NCBI GenBank assembly: GCA_916613615.1 | Contig: OU744736.1 | Location: 54,007,600 to 54,071,599 of the forward strand | DNA: 64,000 bases | Reading direction: 5' to 3' | DNA from: Steromphala cineraria | Lineage: Eukaryota > Mollusca > Gastropoda > Trochida > Trochidae | In this document: in pieces, positions 21,160 to 32,700 of the stretch | Numbering within the stretch: the first letter of the stretch is position 1 | Layout of the letters: each line of letters opens with the position of its first letter | Notes under the pieces: generated by a model | The model's database searches: none | What the model saw: only the letters and a program-made list of their open reading frames with translations | What the model was told of the DNA's origin: nothing | Translations under genes and position numbers: made by a program

Positions 21160-24100
21160 AAGAGGATCAGGGAATTGGAAATGAACGATCAGATTATGAT
21201 CAATAAATCCGAAAGATGTGTGTGTGTATATGTGTGCGGGTTAGACATTTAACCAAGTTAAATAGATTGTTGCACATAAAAGACGTTGTACATTTTCAGT
21301 TTTTTTTCATGGAGTTCTTACACTGAAGTATTTTCCTTACTAACAGATAACAATTTTGTGAAACTAAGTAAATATTTATACCATGTCTTTCATCCAAGAC
21401 TGTTTTCCTTTGCCTTGCAATTGTTTAAGTAATAGTCAAGTTTTGAACAATCACTGTGTATTGCTGTTACATAAGTATGCATAAATAAAACAAGTGACCA
21501 TGATGATATACATATGTTTGTTAAAGGGCCACAACATGACTTGACTGAGTCCTTCACTTTGCTCTTAGAAAGTATTCACTTGTTTTTATTCAGTAAATAC
21601 AATCCCGTTTGGGAAGATGCTATCCCCTTACATCGCTTCACTGTCGGGCTCCCCTTTGTGCTTGACCAACGTTCTATTGCTTGTTTTATTCGTCATTACA
21701 AGAGTCTGTTTACAAGATCTCTCGATGCTATTAACGTGGCATGTTGATACATGAGCTTAATTGAATCTGCTTATTTGCTTCAAATATTCTGTTATCAGTT
21801 AAGTTCAGCAACACCGGGCATTGCTCACTTCAAGAGTGGGTTACTCGCTCACTGCTGAATAAACTGATAGTTTGAAGGGTTTATTCCCTGCCCTACACTG
21901 AGATACGAGTTTGGAGATGTAATATGTCATTCTTGGTAAGTGACTTTATTCAAATTGTGCCTCGGATCAATGAAAAATAGTTGTGTTGGTGGTCACCTTA
22001 TAGTGAAGACGTGAAAATAAGCTTTTAGGCTCATAAGGCCTAGTAATAAATGGCCAAGGTGGGGACGAAATTTGAAACAAATACGCTATTGAAACATAAA
22101 CCCGCATGTAGACGTTCTCTATTATTGATAATTATTGATAAAGATCATTTCTTAGCAATCATAAATTTGCTTATTTATAGAACAAAATCTATATAGAATA
22201 AAAACAAATACTCTTCTGGTTGCAAATATTGTTGGAACTATCTAAAGGAATCAAATTTGTCATTCTGTATCAAGGTACTGAAGACACACAGCAAAATTGC
22301 CTATTCTATCTTAAAAAGTTTCTGAGAAAATTGCCCCCTTTGATGACACCCTTGAACAGTGTCCAAAATACGGAACATGGGCAATAACCATTATGGCACG
22401 GTTCTAATTTTCGAACTCCTTCAAGCTATTGATACACCGAACACATACATCAAATTTGATGTACCTATTTTAAATAGTTTTGAGAAAATCTGTTCTTTTT
22501 TACTCGGATGTATGGACGGAACCCAAACCTAAATCCTCCTCCCACTTCGTGGCGGGGTATAATAACATCAATGAAGTGATATGAAAGAGAAGCTCTGAAG
22601 TATTTTAAGGTGAGTGTATCTAAACAATGGAAAGAGTCACATGCCCAAATCGGTTTCACTTATCACATTTGCTGCAATATTTTATTCAAAGAAATGAAAG
22701 ACTATATGTAGCTGTCTGGACACGTGAGAAATTAATAAAGTGAAAGGCGTATGGTGCTAGTTGTGTTCGCGGTGTTAGTTACAAATTAAGAAGCTTAGTT
22801 CAAGATGTGTGTACTGTCTGTTAATATTTTGTGGCAAAACAAATGTAGTGTGGCTACATTTTTCGAAAAGGGTTGGGTCATAATCTTACTAGTAACCAGC
22901 AAAACAACATTGATCAGAATAAAAAGATAGTGCTGAAAGTTGACGATGCAAACGTGACCTTTCTGTAATGTAAGCATTTGATATCTTTATGTTCATAAAT
23001 ACATGGCGTAAGAGCATACATATTATTTTTTATTTTGTCGTACATCATAGAGAACGATAAATTGATATTTCTTAGTGATAGTAAAATTCCTTTTACCCAA
23101 ATTAAACCAATTAAGATAAAGTTAAAAACATATTTACTTTACGATTTTCGAAACTGTGCTTGTTCATCACTGCACATTGATTGATAAATATTAGTTCTTG
23201 AGAAGTTGAATAAAATGAAAGGCTTTAATTAGATTTGATTTAATTTCCTCTTATCAAATGAAACTTTATTGAGTCTCTGTTTTGTGTAAACTGCAATAAT
23301 CACTTGACAGAGGATAAAGGCTATGAACATGAGATGTTGGAAGAGTAACGCCCTTTGGACTAAACATAATGTGAGTCCCACAATCGACTCCTTGTTCACT
23401 TAATGTTTTCCATCATCTAATTCTCTGTCTCCTATTAAGTATTCCACACTCTCTACAAGACAGTATTTGGCTATTTCTCAAGGGACAGCAGGCGCAAATT
23501 AGACCCATTGTCATAAAGCTGTCTCAGTGTGTATCTGGTCGGGAAGAACACCACTTCACTGTGAACCTTTCAACCACAGCTGTGTAGTCGACTAATCATG
23601 AAGGATTTATGCAAACCCTCATACTGTGCGCGTGGAGCCTTTCTTCACACCAGCGTTACCTACTTATCAACAAGGTTATATGCAAACCTGTAATCTATGA
23701 ATTAAGGGACAGTGGTAATAAGGTCTTGATGCACATATCATAGACGGAAACAAGAAGATCATTAAAAAATATACATAATAATGAACTTTGAAATTGTAAA
23801 GAAGAGTGAAGCTGAATTTTTGAATTCATTACAAAATCCCCTTGATCTTTCGGGGATTATTGAAAAAGTTGACATACTTAAACTGACACGCACAAATTAG
23901 AAGCCAAGAAAATTGATTTACTGCTGCTTTTTTGCTTATGCTATTTTCTGTGTTCAATTTTTAGTATCAGGGACTTGTTTGGCTTTTTAAGTGTGTTTGT
24001 TGGTCGCAATTATTGAAATTGTCTTCTTCTCAAATTTTAAGTTTGTGTACCATATACAGTCCCTTACATCCTGTCAAAAAAACACAGTGAAACTAATAGT

Positions 24101-24848
24101 ATGAATTTACACTGTAAAAATTCCAAAACTGCCATTACATCAAACGGGTCTACCAAAGACTAGACATGTTACTCATTATTAAAGTAATCATGTTCCTAAT
24201 GTGTGAGATGAGCAAACTATATTTTATCTGATGTTACAAAACACAAGACCGCATTACTAATAAATCTAACATGAACTGGATATTGGTCCTGGAAATGATG
24301 ACCTCGTTCAAGGATATTTGGTCTTCATCCCTCTCAAGACAAAATTAATTCGATTGGACGTAAAGAGTTTCGTTTGATGAACTGTTTAGATTTGCCTAAG
24401 ACTGAACTTATCAAATTCGTCTGAAATTCTAACTTATTATGTTGTGTTATCGGATTAACACGTTTTGATTCGACAGATTAATTATATTCCAGTTCGAAGA
24501 ATTCATATTTGGTTATTGTAAAGATAAGCCTACTGAATGATTAAACCGAGGAAACCGTTTTCGGTCAGTGAACGCCATTAACGACATTACTACCGTTTGT
24601 TATTTGTTACTAGAAGTATGTTAGACATTTGAACTGATTTGAGGGTCCACCAATCAAGCGGATCCATTTTATCTTTTAGGTGTACAGCAGCATACGTTAT
24701 GTTTGTGAACTTGCTAATGTATGAAATATCATATAATAAGGTTTGGGTGTGTTGTCAATTACAATTACAGCTAAACTAACAAAGGATCAACCAGTGTCTA
24801 TGTGTTCAATAACAATCATGTTTATAATCTAAGATCTCTAGTCCTTAA
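21160..24848. other. Long non-coding stretch with an unclassified open region
   Basis: 21,514-21,747 is open on + for 77 codons with somewhat coding-like composition, but the peptide resembles no family I know and has no splice partner. 23,440-23,700 is less AT-rich than its surroundings and includes a 19-codon open run after CTGTCTCAG at about 23,527, too little to call. The rest is featureless. Confidence 0.4.
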
Positions 24849-25202
24849 AGGGGCAGTAACACGTTTTTAGGGGGAATATAAGGTGATGTCAGGAAAATGA
24901 CAATGAATTGTTTTAATCGAAAGAAAATGTATATAACAAAATGAAGCAGTAATAAATCAAATATATAATGTAAAGCTAAGCCCTGTGATTCCTTTTTCTT
25001 ACACAAACTGAATTAAAGGTGTTCACACAAAAATGGCCGCCAAGGACTTTTATGTGAATCTCTATAATTTGTTCTCTGACGATGGATGATTGTTTTGTGT
25101 AATGACATTTTTGACAATATTAAAATAATACATTTACCATTAACGTACAATTATCAGTACAAATAGTATTTATAAACTTATCAAAAACGTGCTACTGCCC
25201 CT
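24849..25202 (+). mobile_element. TTAA-type MITE, full copy (354 bp)
   Basis: The left terminus AGGGGCAGTAACACGTTTTT is the inverse of the right terminus AAAACGTGCTACTGCCCCT. TTAA precedes and TTAC follows, so the target duplication has decayed by one base. Inside are the family landmarks GAATATAAGGTGATGTCA near the left end and ATTAAAGGTGTTCACACAAA in the middle. No coding capacity. Confidence 0.88.
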
Positions 25203-26209
25203 TTACATTTGAGTCTCTGATAAAACGTCGATATATCTACATTGATTTAATGGATAGAAACGTTTGTGTGGAAAAGCTTTTGATCGCATATATAGGATTT
25301 TGAAATAGATAATACAGTTTTTCAAATTTTGACACCAGGTCACTTTATGAGCTGCAAATGTGTTTTAGTTTACTCTAAGTTAAAATGAGGGACAATGAAT
25401 CTTATATTCACAAAGCTGCGATTTCTGAAAGACATACCATAATAATTTCACACTCTGAAGTTTACACATATCCTCGAACGTTGATTGGTCTAGGACATGG
25501 TCATGTGATCGAAGATTCACCGATTAATTTCCCATGAACTCACAAAAACAGCGTTCATACTTGTGTGAACGTTGACCGGAACTACTTTGATTCTCCGTCC
25601 AACATCAAACCAAACGTTTTTCAAGAATGCGTTAGTAGAAATTACCATTGCAATTGGAATCATAGCTTTATTTTACAAGTAGATTTGATTTGAAAAGATT
25701 CACTTTTATCATTTGTTTTAGATCATTTGCTAGGCTAATCATTTATTGCAAAATAGTAGCTCTGAATATTTACATTACGGTCAATATTGAGTACTGTATA
25801 GCGTAACAAAGACAGTCTTCATACTCACGATGTATAAACAAGAAATAAAAATTATCGATAAAGCAGTAACATGTCACTAATTACTGTTGTTTACATATTT
25901 TGACGAAGATAGTACCCCTGCAAATGGCTGCCAACATGACACGACGTCTAATGCATAAATGTAAGGCAGATAACTCTGATCTCTTGTCCTTGCACGAAGG
26001 GATTTTATACAAGTTTGCGCTTCATTTAGCAATTCTTAGTGCACCATGTTATCTTATCTCATATATAACACAGACTTATTTTGATAAATATTCAGTTTCT
26101 TTTCAAATTGGAATTATTTCTTGTCGCATGTCGCAGTGTTACTCGTTCAAAGGAAAAAACAGTATTCATATCAATCCGCCGTTCCATTCCATATATGGTG
26201 CGAAATTAT
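25203..26209. other. Non-coding, one unsupported ORF
   Basis: The + strand ORF at 25,900-26,211 has no domain I recognise and runs into the left arm of the long palindrome, so it is probably not a gene. Confidence 0.45.
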
Positions 26210-26380
26210 AAGAATTGAATGTCAGTTTGTGTGTTTGTACTGGAAAATGAACGATGTAAAAGCTACATTCAAACTTTCATGTGAACCCGCTCGCAAGCTC
26301 GCTGGGTTCACACAAGTTTGAATGTAGCTTTTACATCGTTCATTTTCCAGTGCAAACACACAAACTGACATTCAATTCTT
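26210..26380. repeat. Long near-perfect palindrome (foldback), arms about 78 bp
   Basis: The sequence from AAGAATTGAATGTCAGTTTG (26,210) is mirrored by its reverse complement ending at 26,380. I see about one substitution and one small indel between the arms. The centre is GAACCCGCTCGCAAGCTCGC followed by TGGGTTC, CpG-rich and itself nearly symmetric. No TIR transposon body is present between the arms. It is either a foldback element or a hairpin-forming insertion. Confidence 0.85.
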
Positions 26381-26699
26381 AAATAAATTACGTTGGTGAG
26401 TGAACAAACTCAGGATGTGCAGCTGTACTTCTATCAAGTGTTAGAAGTACCTCTTCTATTATTCGCAATTACCAACCGTAATAAGTCAGGAAAAAAAATC
26501 TCCCTGGTAATTTAAAAAAAAGAAAATGAATGTTCTTTCTGGACATACATGTATACACCGTTTTAATTTTAAATATGATATATTAGAGGCTGGATAAGTT
26601 TTTCATGAATTGAAGTAATCAATGTCGTAGAACCACAAAAGTAACGTACACATGTTCCAAATATAACTCACCTGCTAGGGAAATGTAAATTGGATATAA

Positions 26700-26800
26700 A
26701 ACTCATCTCTGGTAATTACTGAGTTGATGAGACTGTCTGGTGGACATTGATCGATTCGGCACCATTGTCGTGATATATAACTTGAGATCAACCCCGCATC
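26700..26800 (+). repeat. Shared block, copy 1 (partner 29,845-29,960)
   Basis: The tracts TCATCTCTGGTAATTACTG, GTTGATGAGACTGTCTGG, GGACATTGAT, CACCATTGTC and CCGCATCTGC recur in the same order at 29,848-29,944. About 80-85% identity by eye, non-coding. Confidence 0.6.
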
Positions 26801-28927
26801 TGCAGTTGATAAGTGACTATCAGTTCATGCTAGCTTCTTACCAAAGTGCTATCATTGACCAATGTTTTACCTTTTCACAGGCTAGGTCAATGTCATTTTA
26901 TACAACTTCAATGTGCCATAAGCGTTTTAGTTAATTGATCAAAGCAGGTATGGTTAAATGTTAAAGGCCGGCTTATTTTGTCAATTACAGGCCCAATGAC
27001 ATTTCAATGGAACGTTAAGCTATTCTGGTATACATGTGTATGGAGGGACATACGTTGCAAATTAAGCTTGAATTGTAAAACAGTAAATGTAATTGATAGT
27101 ACCCAAACATTCTTTCAGAAAATTTATGAAGTGTTATAGAAAAATCAATAACACCGTACTCTTAACATATAAACCCAAGAAATTCATAGTCATCTGTTGA
27201 AAATTAGTTATACGCTTAAAAAAAAAAGAAGTATATCATATTCAGTTGTCACACAGAAAATATACACAATCAAAGATACATGTCCTTCCTTGCTTCTCAT
27301 AGTCCTTATTCTTCCAAAGCGGTAACAATAATTCTTCCTTCATATCTTGTTCCCAAGTAATTACTGACAGTGATCCCATTTACATATTGGTCTTGCTGAA
27401 AGGAACTCATCGAGCTTCATGAATATATTCTACCGAAAGGCTGTGTAACATCGTCTGTGAATTACTTTTTAATTGCAGGACGTGGTAAAGAAACTTGCAT
27501 TATGATGAGAAAGTGGGATAAAAGGGATAAAAACTATACTTATTTCATTGAATTTCAGGAATTCATTGCATTTGGTTTCTGTAGGAAATATCGAAGCCCG
27601 AAACGTTTTTCAATCACATAAAAACATTTTCAACATATTCTGGTGTTATCGACATAACAAAGTGATGCGACGACGGGGATCCTTTTCATAACATATATTT
27701 TTGGAAAATGTTAATGTTAATAACAAATTATAAACTAAGACAAAGAAAGAAAACAAATTTAAATTTATTAAAACTTTATAACTACAAAAAAGCTTTTTTT
27801 AATGTCTACATTATCAGAAACGAGATTATAATTCAATGTTCGTTAACGCCATGGGAATAAAGTTCCATTATATTTCCATTTTCAACATCTGGTAAAACGG
27901 CATAATACTAGGTTTTGTAACTGACACATGTGATTTGTGGTTGGAAACCAGAATCAACATTATAATATAATGTTTTGTGATATATGTTTCTTTATCAAAC
28001 CTATATATGTCTATGATAACATACAATTTCCTTTCGTGAAACAGTGTTTGTTGGGTGCTTAACTTTTGACCTTTTGTATATTTTTTATTGGAATGAGCTA
28101 TCATCATCGTTGCCAAAAGGATGTTCCAATTGAATAGCAGATTCGTCAGTTACCACGGCTATTCAGCAGTTTTAATGACTGCTATTTTCCTCTGATTGAA
28201 TAAAAATACCAATAATAACTTTAAAATTCACACAAAACATCACACGGTGGGTATTGACAAAATTTAATTACTGAAGCAATATAAATTTTGCTTGATATAT
28301 ATTTATCTATATATATCTGTACAGCTCAAATTATTGATAAACATTACATCCCTTAATTATTTAATATATGGATTTTAATTTTGATAATATTTTGCCATAT
28401 GGTATGTTCACCTGTACATCATATGTCTGTGTTTACAAAATAAGCATTTTAAATAGTAGTGCTGTCTCTATTAATCCATGACACTGGGATAAGACAAATT
28501 GAATTTAGAATTGAACTGTTCCAGATTGAAGCAGACATGCATTTTGGTCTCCGAATAATGAAATGATAACAGATGATACTACTTTACAATATGATTTTAC
28601 CATGTCATTACTGCCCTGGGAAAGATATCCTCTGTGGAAATTAAACCTAATTAGATTACAGAATGTTGCTATATTCAATTTATTTTCGGGAGACCCCTCG
28701 TTATTTACAAAGTGCCTTTAAATCGTTTTCGCTTGTCTCATGAAGCTTTCAGCTTTCAAAGTGATAATGATGCTTTTTTACAATATAAGAGACACGAACT
28801 GACTAATGCATTTCATTTAGTCATCACAGACCATTTCTTTTAAATAAATCACATTTGACTTGAAATGAACCTAGAGTGTAAAATTTAAGAGAAGCATCAA
28901 GTGACTAGGTGGTTTTATGACTCTCAG
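26801..28927. other. Non-coding, nothing recognised
   Basis: AT-rich. The - strand ORF at 27,868-28,116 is unsupported. Confidence 0.5.
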
Positions 28928-29008
28928 GCGCCCAAGCAGAAGCTAGAACTGATAGGTCGGTGAGAACTGAGGATACACAGCCTACACAAGAAGACAGGAC
29001 AGGCATAT
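28928..29008 (+). CDS. Possible exon, polar linker, uncertain
   Basis: TGACTCTCAG ends at 28,927 and a donor-like ATAT|GTGAGT lies at 29,009. Only one frame is open, giving AQAEARTDRSVRTEDTQPTQ and then EDRTGI, a charged linker. The gap to the next open segment is only about 40 bp, and joining with this donor makes a TAA at the junction, so either the donor is elsewhere or this is no exon. A donor at 28,961 (GTCG|GTGAGA) or a GC donor at 29,003 would avoid the stop. Confidence 0.25.
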
Positions 29009-29048
29009 GTGAGTGCAATATCCTTTTCATTGTTTCTATGTTTGTTAG

Positions 29049-29164
29049 AACTTCCTCTTGACGTTAGCTCCTATGACACAATTGCTGTCAAAGACAACAT
29101 CACTAGCCAGGACAATTCCATTAAAAAAAACATGGCCAGCAGAGAGCCACTTAATCAACAATGA
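29049..29164 (+). CDS. Possible terminal tail exon with an ITIM-like motif
   Basis: TTTGTTAG ends at 29,048. One frame is open from 29,051 for 37 codons to TGA at 29,162-29,164 and has well-formed codons. The peptide starts LPLDVSSYDTIAVKDN and is polar throughout. Ser-Ser-Tyr-Asp-Thr-Ile fits the ITIM pattern [SIVL]xYxx[ILV], a phosphotyrosine docking site found in cytoplasmic tails of inhibitory receptors. A second frame is open through the same bases (ending at TGA near 29,190), so the reading frame is not certain. No membrane exon was found just upstream. I rate function as speculative. Confidence 0.33.
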
Positions 29165-29844
29165 GACAAACAACACTGAAACCTGATAATATCAAAAGAG
29201 ACAACTAGGCACTCGTACCGTTTTTAACAGATATCTCTTCTTTTTGATCATTTATATAGCAAATTTTAAAGATGTATTTAAGGGATATCCAAGATTGAAA
29301 CTTCATCATCGTTCTTGTTTCAGGACATCTGATGTCAGTGTGATATACAACCTTACTTTTGTATAACAAATCACAATTCAGCCTATAATACTCACCATGT
29401 ACACGGTACATGTAGTCTGAATTTATATTCAAATTCCATAATTGGTTAGCGAATCTGTATGTGCTTGAATTCGTTGGGTTTATCATCATTTTGTTTCAGT
29501 TTATCATCAAAATTGGAATAATCAACACTTTCAAAAAGGTATACTATTCAATGCTCATATACAGCGCATCTATATATCTCATTCTTATAACCTCAGCATG
29601 TTTTTGCTTTTCTGATGCTTAGAGATTTTTGGGAACGACGTTGTTATTAGTTTCGAGGAATTTTATTTGATAGATAAAATGATATTCCCAGGAACTAAGC
29701 AGATTCAAATACGATGATGTATCAGGACGTTTCATTGTGGAAACAGTGTCAACTGAATCAGGATAATGTATTGATCCTCATTAACAGGCAAATATGCTCA
29801 CAATCTCACACATCTGCCAGGGGACCGTACGGTGGAAATAAATC

Positions 29845-29960
29845 TCATCTCCTGTCATTACTGCCTTGATGAGACTGTCTGGCGGACATTGATATATTTG
29901 TCACCATTGTCAAGATACATTACTGCTGCTTTCCTCCGCATCTGCCTCGGATTATTGGAC
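29845..29960 (+). repeat. Shared block, copy 2 (partner 26,700-26,800)
   Basis: See the entry at 26,700. The opposite-strand ORF of 64 codons here is not kept in the partner and is ignored. Confidence 0.6.
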
Positions 29961-32596
29961 ATCATGGACACAGTATAGTGTTTCATCACAAGACCTGTGC
30001 ATGTAACTGCTTCATGCATGCGTTGTCCGTCGAAGTCACATTTAGCACTCAACCCAACTGTTTATGAAATTCTTCTTTTTGAAAAGATGGCACAATTTTG
30101 TAAAAGAATTATGTGACTGGAAGTAGTTCTAGTAAGTGAACTGAGCTCATGCATGCTTAACAATACACATAATTATTTGGAGCTTTGGGATAAAGTTTTG
30201 ATAACACTTGAATAATTACACAAAGAGTGGAAGCTTAGAATTTACTCTCTCCTAGCTCTAAAAGCGCTCAAAGCAAACATTGTAAAGTCAAAGCAAACCC
30301 GCATCAGTAGATGCCTTATAAATATCTTAAAGACAATCAAATTTTGGTATAAAGTCTTAAACAAATTCATAATTTATACCTTACCTTTTATTTTCATTTT
30401 AAAAAAACAAAGCTTGGGTTCGTTTTATTTATATCAAGTGATTTTTAGTTTTATTTTGTTGTGAACTACATGTCATCCTTGAAAAAGACCTTTAATGTTC
30501 TATTAAATTCACTCATTAACTTTGAAATTAAATTGATAATGGGAGATGTCAAGCAGTGGTGAGTTATTTTCACATTAAATCTACTTCAAAAGACAAGCAA
30601 ATTTCAAATTCTGGTGACATTTTTCTCTATGACAGTCAATTGTCAATGTTCATTTAGTATACTGTTTTGAGAAAAGATTTATTTTACTCCACTTGTGTTG
30701 TTATTGAAGTCGTATATGTTTAACATAAAACATGAAAAAATACATCTTTATTTGTTAGAATTATCGGAATCAATATGAGCCCTAATGACGTCAAATGCTT
30801 TTTTATCCTGTCTTGAATTACCTCTGCTTAACAGACATCTTGATCGAAGAACTCTCTTAGGGGGTTAGAAATTAGTCATTTAGAGTAACTCAGTGACTGT
30901 GATTGATTTGTCGACAAGGTCTACTCCTATTACTGGAAAAGATAGTTGTTAGTTCTACAGTTTATTTTCATAAACACAGTGACTCCAAACAAACTAGGTT
31001 AAAAGAAGAACACAAAATATTCAAACTTTGTTTTTGAGCTGTTGCATGATATAAAGAAAGATTTTAAGGAATTCATGAATCAAATAGAACGGTTATTATT
31101 CATTTCCAAGATCAATATGTGTCGTTAAGACACCGATCTTATTCCATCCTGTCTGGCATTACATCTCATCACAGGCACAGCCACTTAGCTTAGTTCTTAT
31201 ACACATATATCTCTTCACCATAACGCAAGCTCGCTCAATATCGTTTTGCTCAGGTCAATAAAAAACGATATTGACCTCTACAGAAGTCTGTATTCGTGTA
31301 ATGTAGTACACTGTCCTTACAACAGAAGAATGGAGGTTCTATGTAGCACTGATAAATTGTTTTAGCGATGCAAATAACAGAAAGACACTTTAGCTCAGCC
31401 TTATGTGTCAAATTAATACATAAAGGTGTGTGTGATCATTTGTAAGTCATTGTCAGTCTCCCTTATCCATTTTGGTGATAATATCTCAAACTGAATCAAC
31501 CTTAGCTGCCCATTTTGTCAGGTAATCTATATAAATCTCGCCTCAACACCCCAACTTGGTGCTTCTAGTGGTGATTGAACGACTTTACATTGCCCAGTTT
31601 TGTACTTCATTACCTGTGTTCCATCTTCAAGACCCCTCTCAAAACTCCTGCAAACGTGTTTAGAATTTCCAAGTGCTAATATCTAGATGTGAAACGTTTA
31701 AGTCGTTGTCAGTTTTGATTCCTTTAGGAATTATTTGTATGATATACCATTGCTTTGGGTGTCTTGTCATTTTCAATATGCCTCCTCTCCGCCAATGGTT
31801 TTTGCTAAATAGATTTGTGGTACTTTTAAAAAGGAAGTGGTACTCTATGAACTTATTTGTTCGTCGCTGAGTTTCCACATTTCATAAATACTGTCACCAT
31901 TACCTCTCATGGTATTAGGAATCTGTTACACTGATCTGCAATTTTGTCACATTAAAATTACTAGGAAACTACTAAGTTACCAAAGACATACCTAATTTCA
32001 TCTTTATTAACACACTAGATCAACAGTTCTTAGCTTTTATTTCTCATGTCTTACATAATGGACTTTTTGTACTTATTCTAAGCATTTTGATTGTTGAAAC
32101 GATATCAATCATATTACTTATGGTGAACCATAGATGTAACACGTGGACAGTTGTTTAAATCAACACTCCTTAGCTTGTATTTGTTATGTCATTCACATTC
32201 GTCTTAAGCATTTCAATTTTGGATCATATCATGAAAATTATGAAATAGGACTGAGTGAAGTGTTCAAGGTGAATAGACCAGGGACAAAATAACATATTTG
32301 AAAGATTCAAACTCACACATTGAAGCCAGCATGCTTTTTGAACATGATCGTGCAATACATCTGTAACGAAAGGCTTAATAGATATAGAAACGATTCCTTA
32401 TAGCTATGGTTACACCCTGTGCACATTTACTCACTCAATCACAATATACATTGGATATGTCAAGAACTCCTGTGGTATCAACTCAACTGATCAAACACAG
32501 CAGTGTTACCATGATCAATAGGTTCCATTCTGAAATCAATGTTATCTGATCTTTACCGTCTTATCATTGTTTCCTCAGACGTCTTGATCCATAGAG
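29961..32596. other. Non-coding with short repeated phrases
   Basis: A phrase like TCCTGTCTGGCATTACATCT occurs at 31,147, a variant at 30,810, and its inverse at about 37,145. Another, CAGACGTCTTGATCC, occurs at 32,577 with variants at 30,834 (ACAGACATCTTGATC) and 41,424 (CAGACGTCTTGGCTC). A small hairpin, TCAATATCGTTTT with its inverse, lies at 31,236-31,275. 31,660-31,878 is open on both strands but unrecognised. Confidence 0.45.
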
Positions 32597-32700
32597 ATTA
32601 TTGACTTCGTGTGTTTCCGTATCAATAATATCATATAATACATATATTTATATTCCTATTATATGATATTAATGATACGGAAACACATGAGGTTAATAAT
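32597..32700. repeat. Palindrome, 44-bp arms with 16-bp loop
   Basis: 32,597-32,640 is the reverse complement of 32,657-32,700 with about four mismatches. The arms are built round GTGTTTCCGTATCA and AATATCATATAATA. Transcribed RNA would form a long stable hairpin. No terminal direct repeat was noticed. Confidence 0.85.

Noticed and set aside
21514..21747. 77-codon + strand ORF as an exon
   Set aside because: Composition is mildly coding-like but there is no acceptor, donor or family match.
25900..26211. 103-codon + strand ORF
   Set aside because: No recognised family; runs into the arm of a palindrome.
28928..29164. A simple two-exon join at 29,008/29,049
   Set aside because: The join creates a TAA and the intron would be only about 40 bp; other donors are possible, so the exons are listed separately with low confidence.
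31660..31878. Open on both strands, suspected retroelement
   Set aside because: No reverse transcriptase, integrase, gag or zinc-knuckle motif could be read in any frame.
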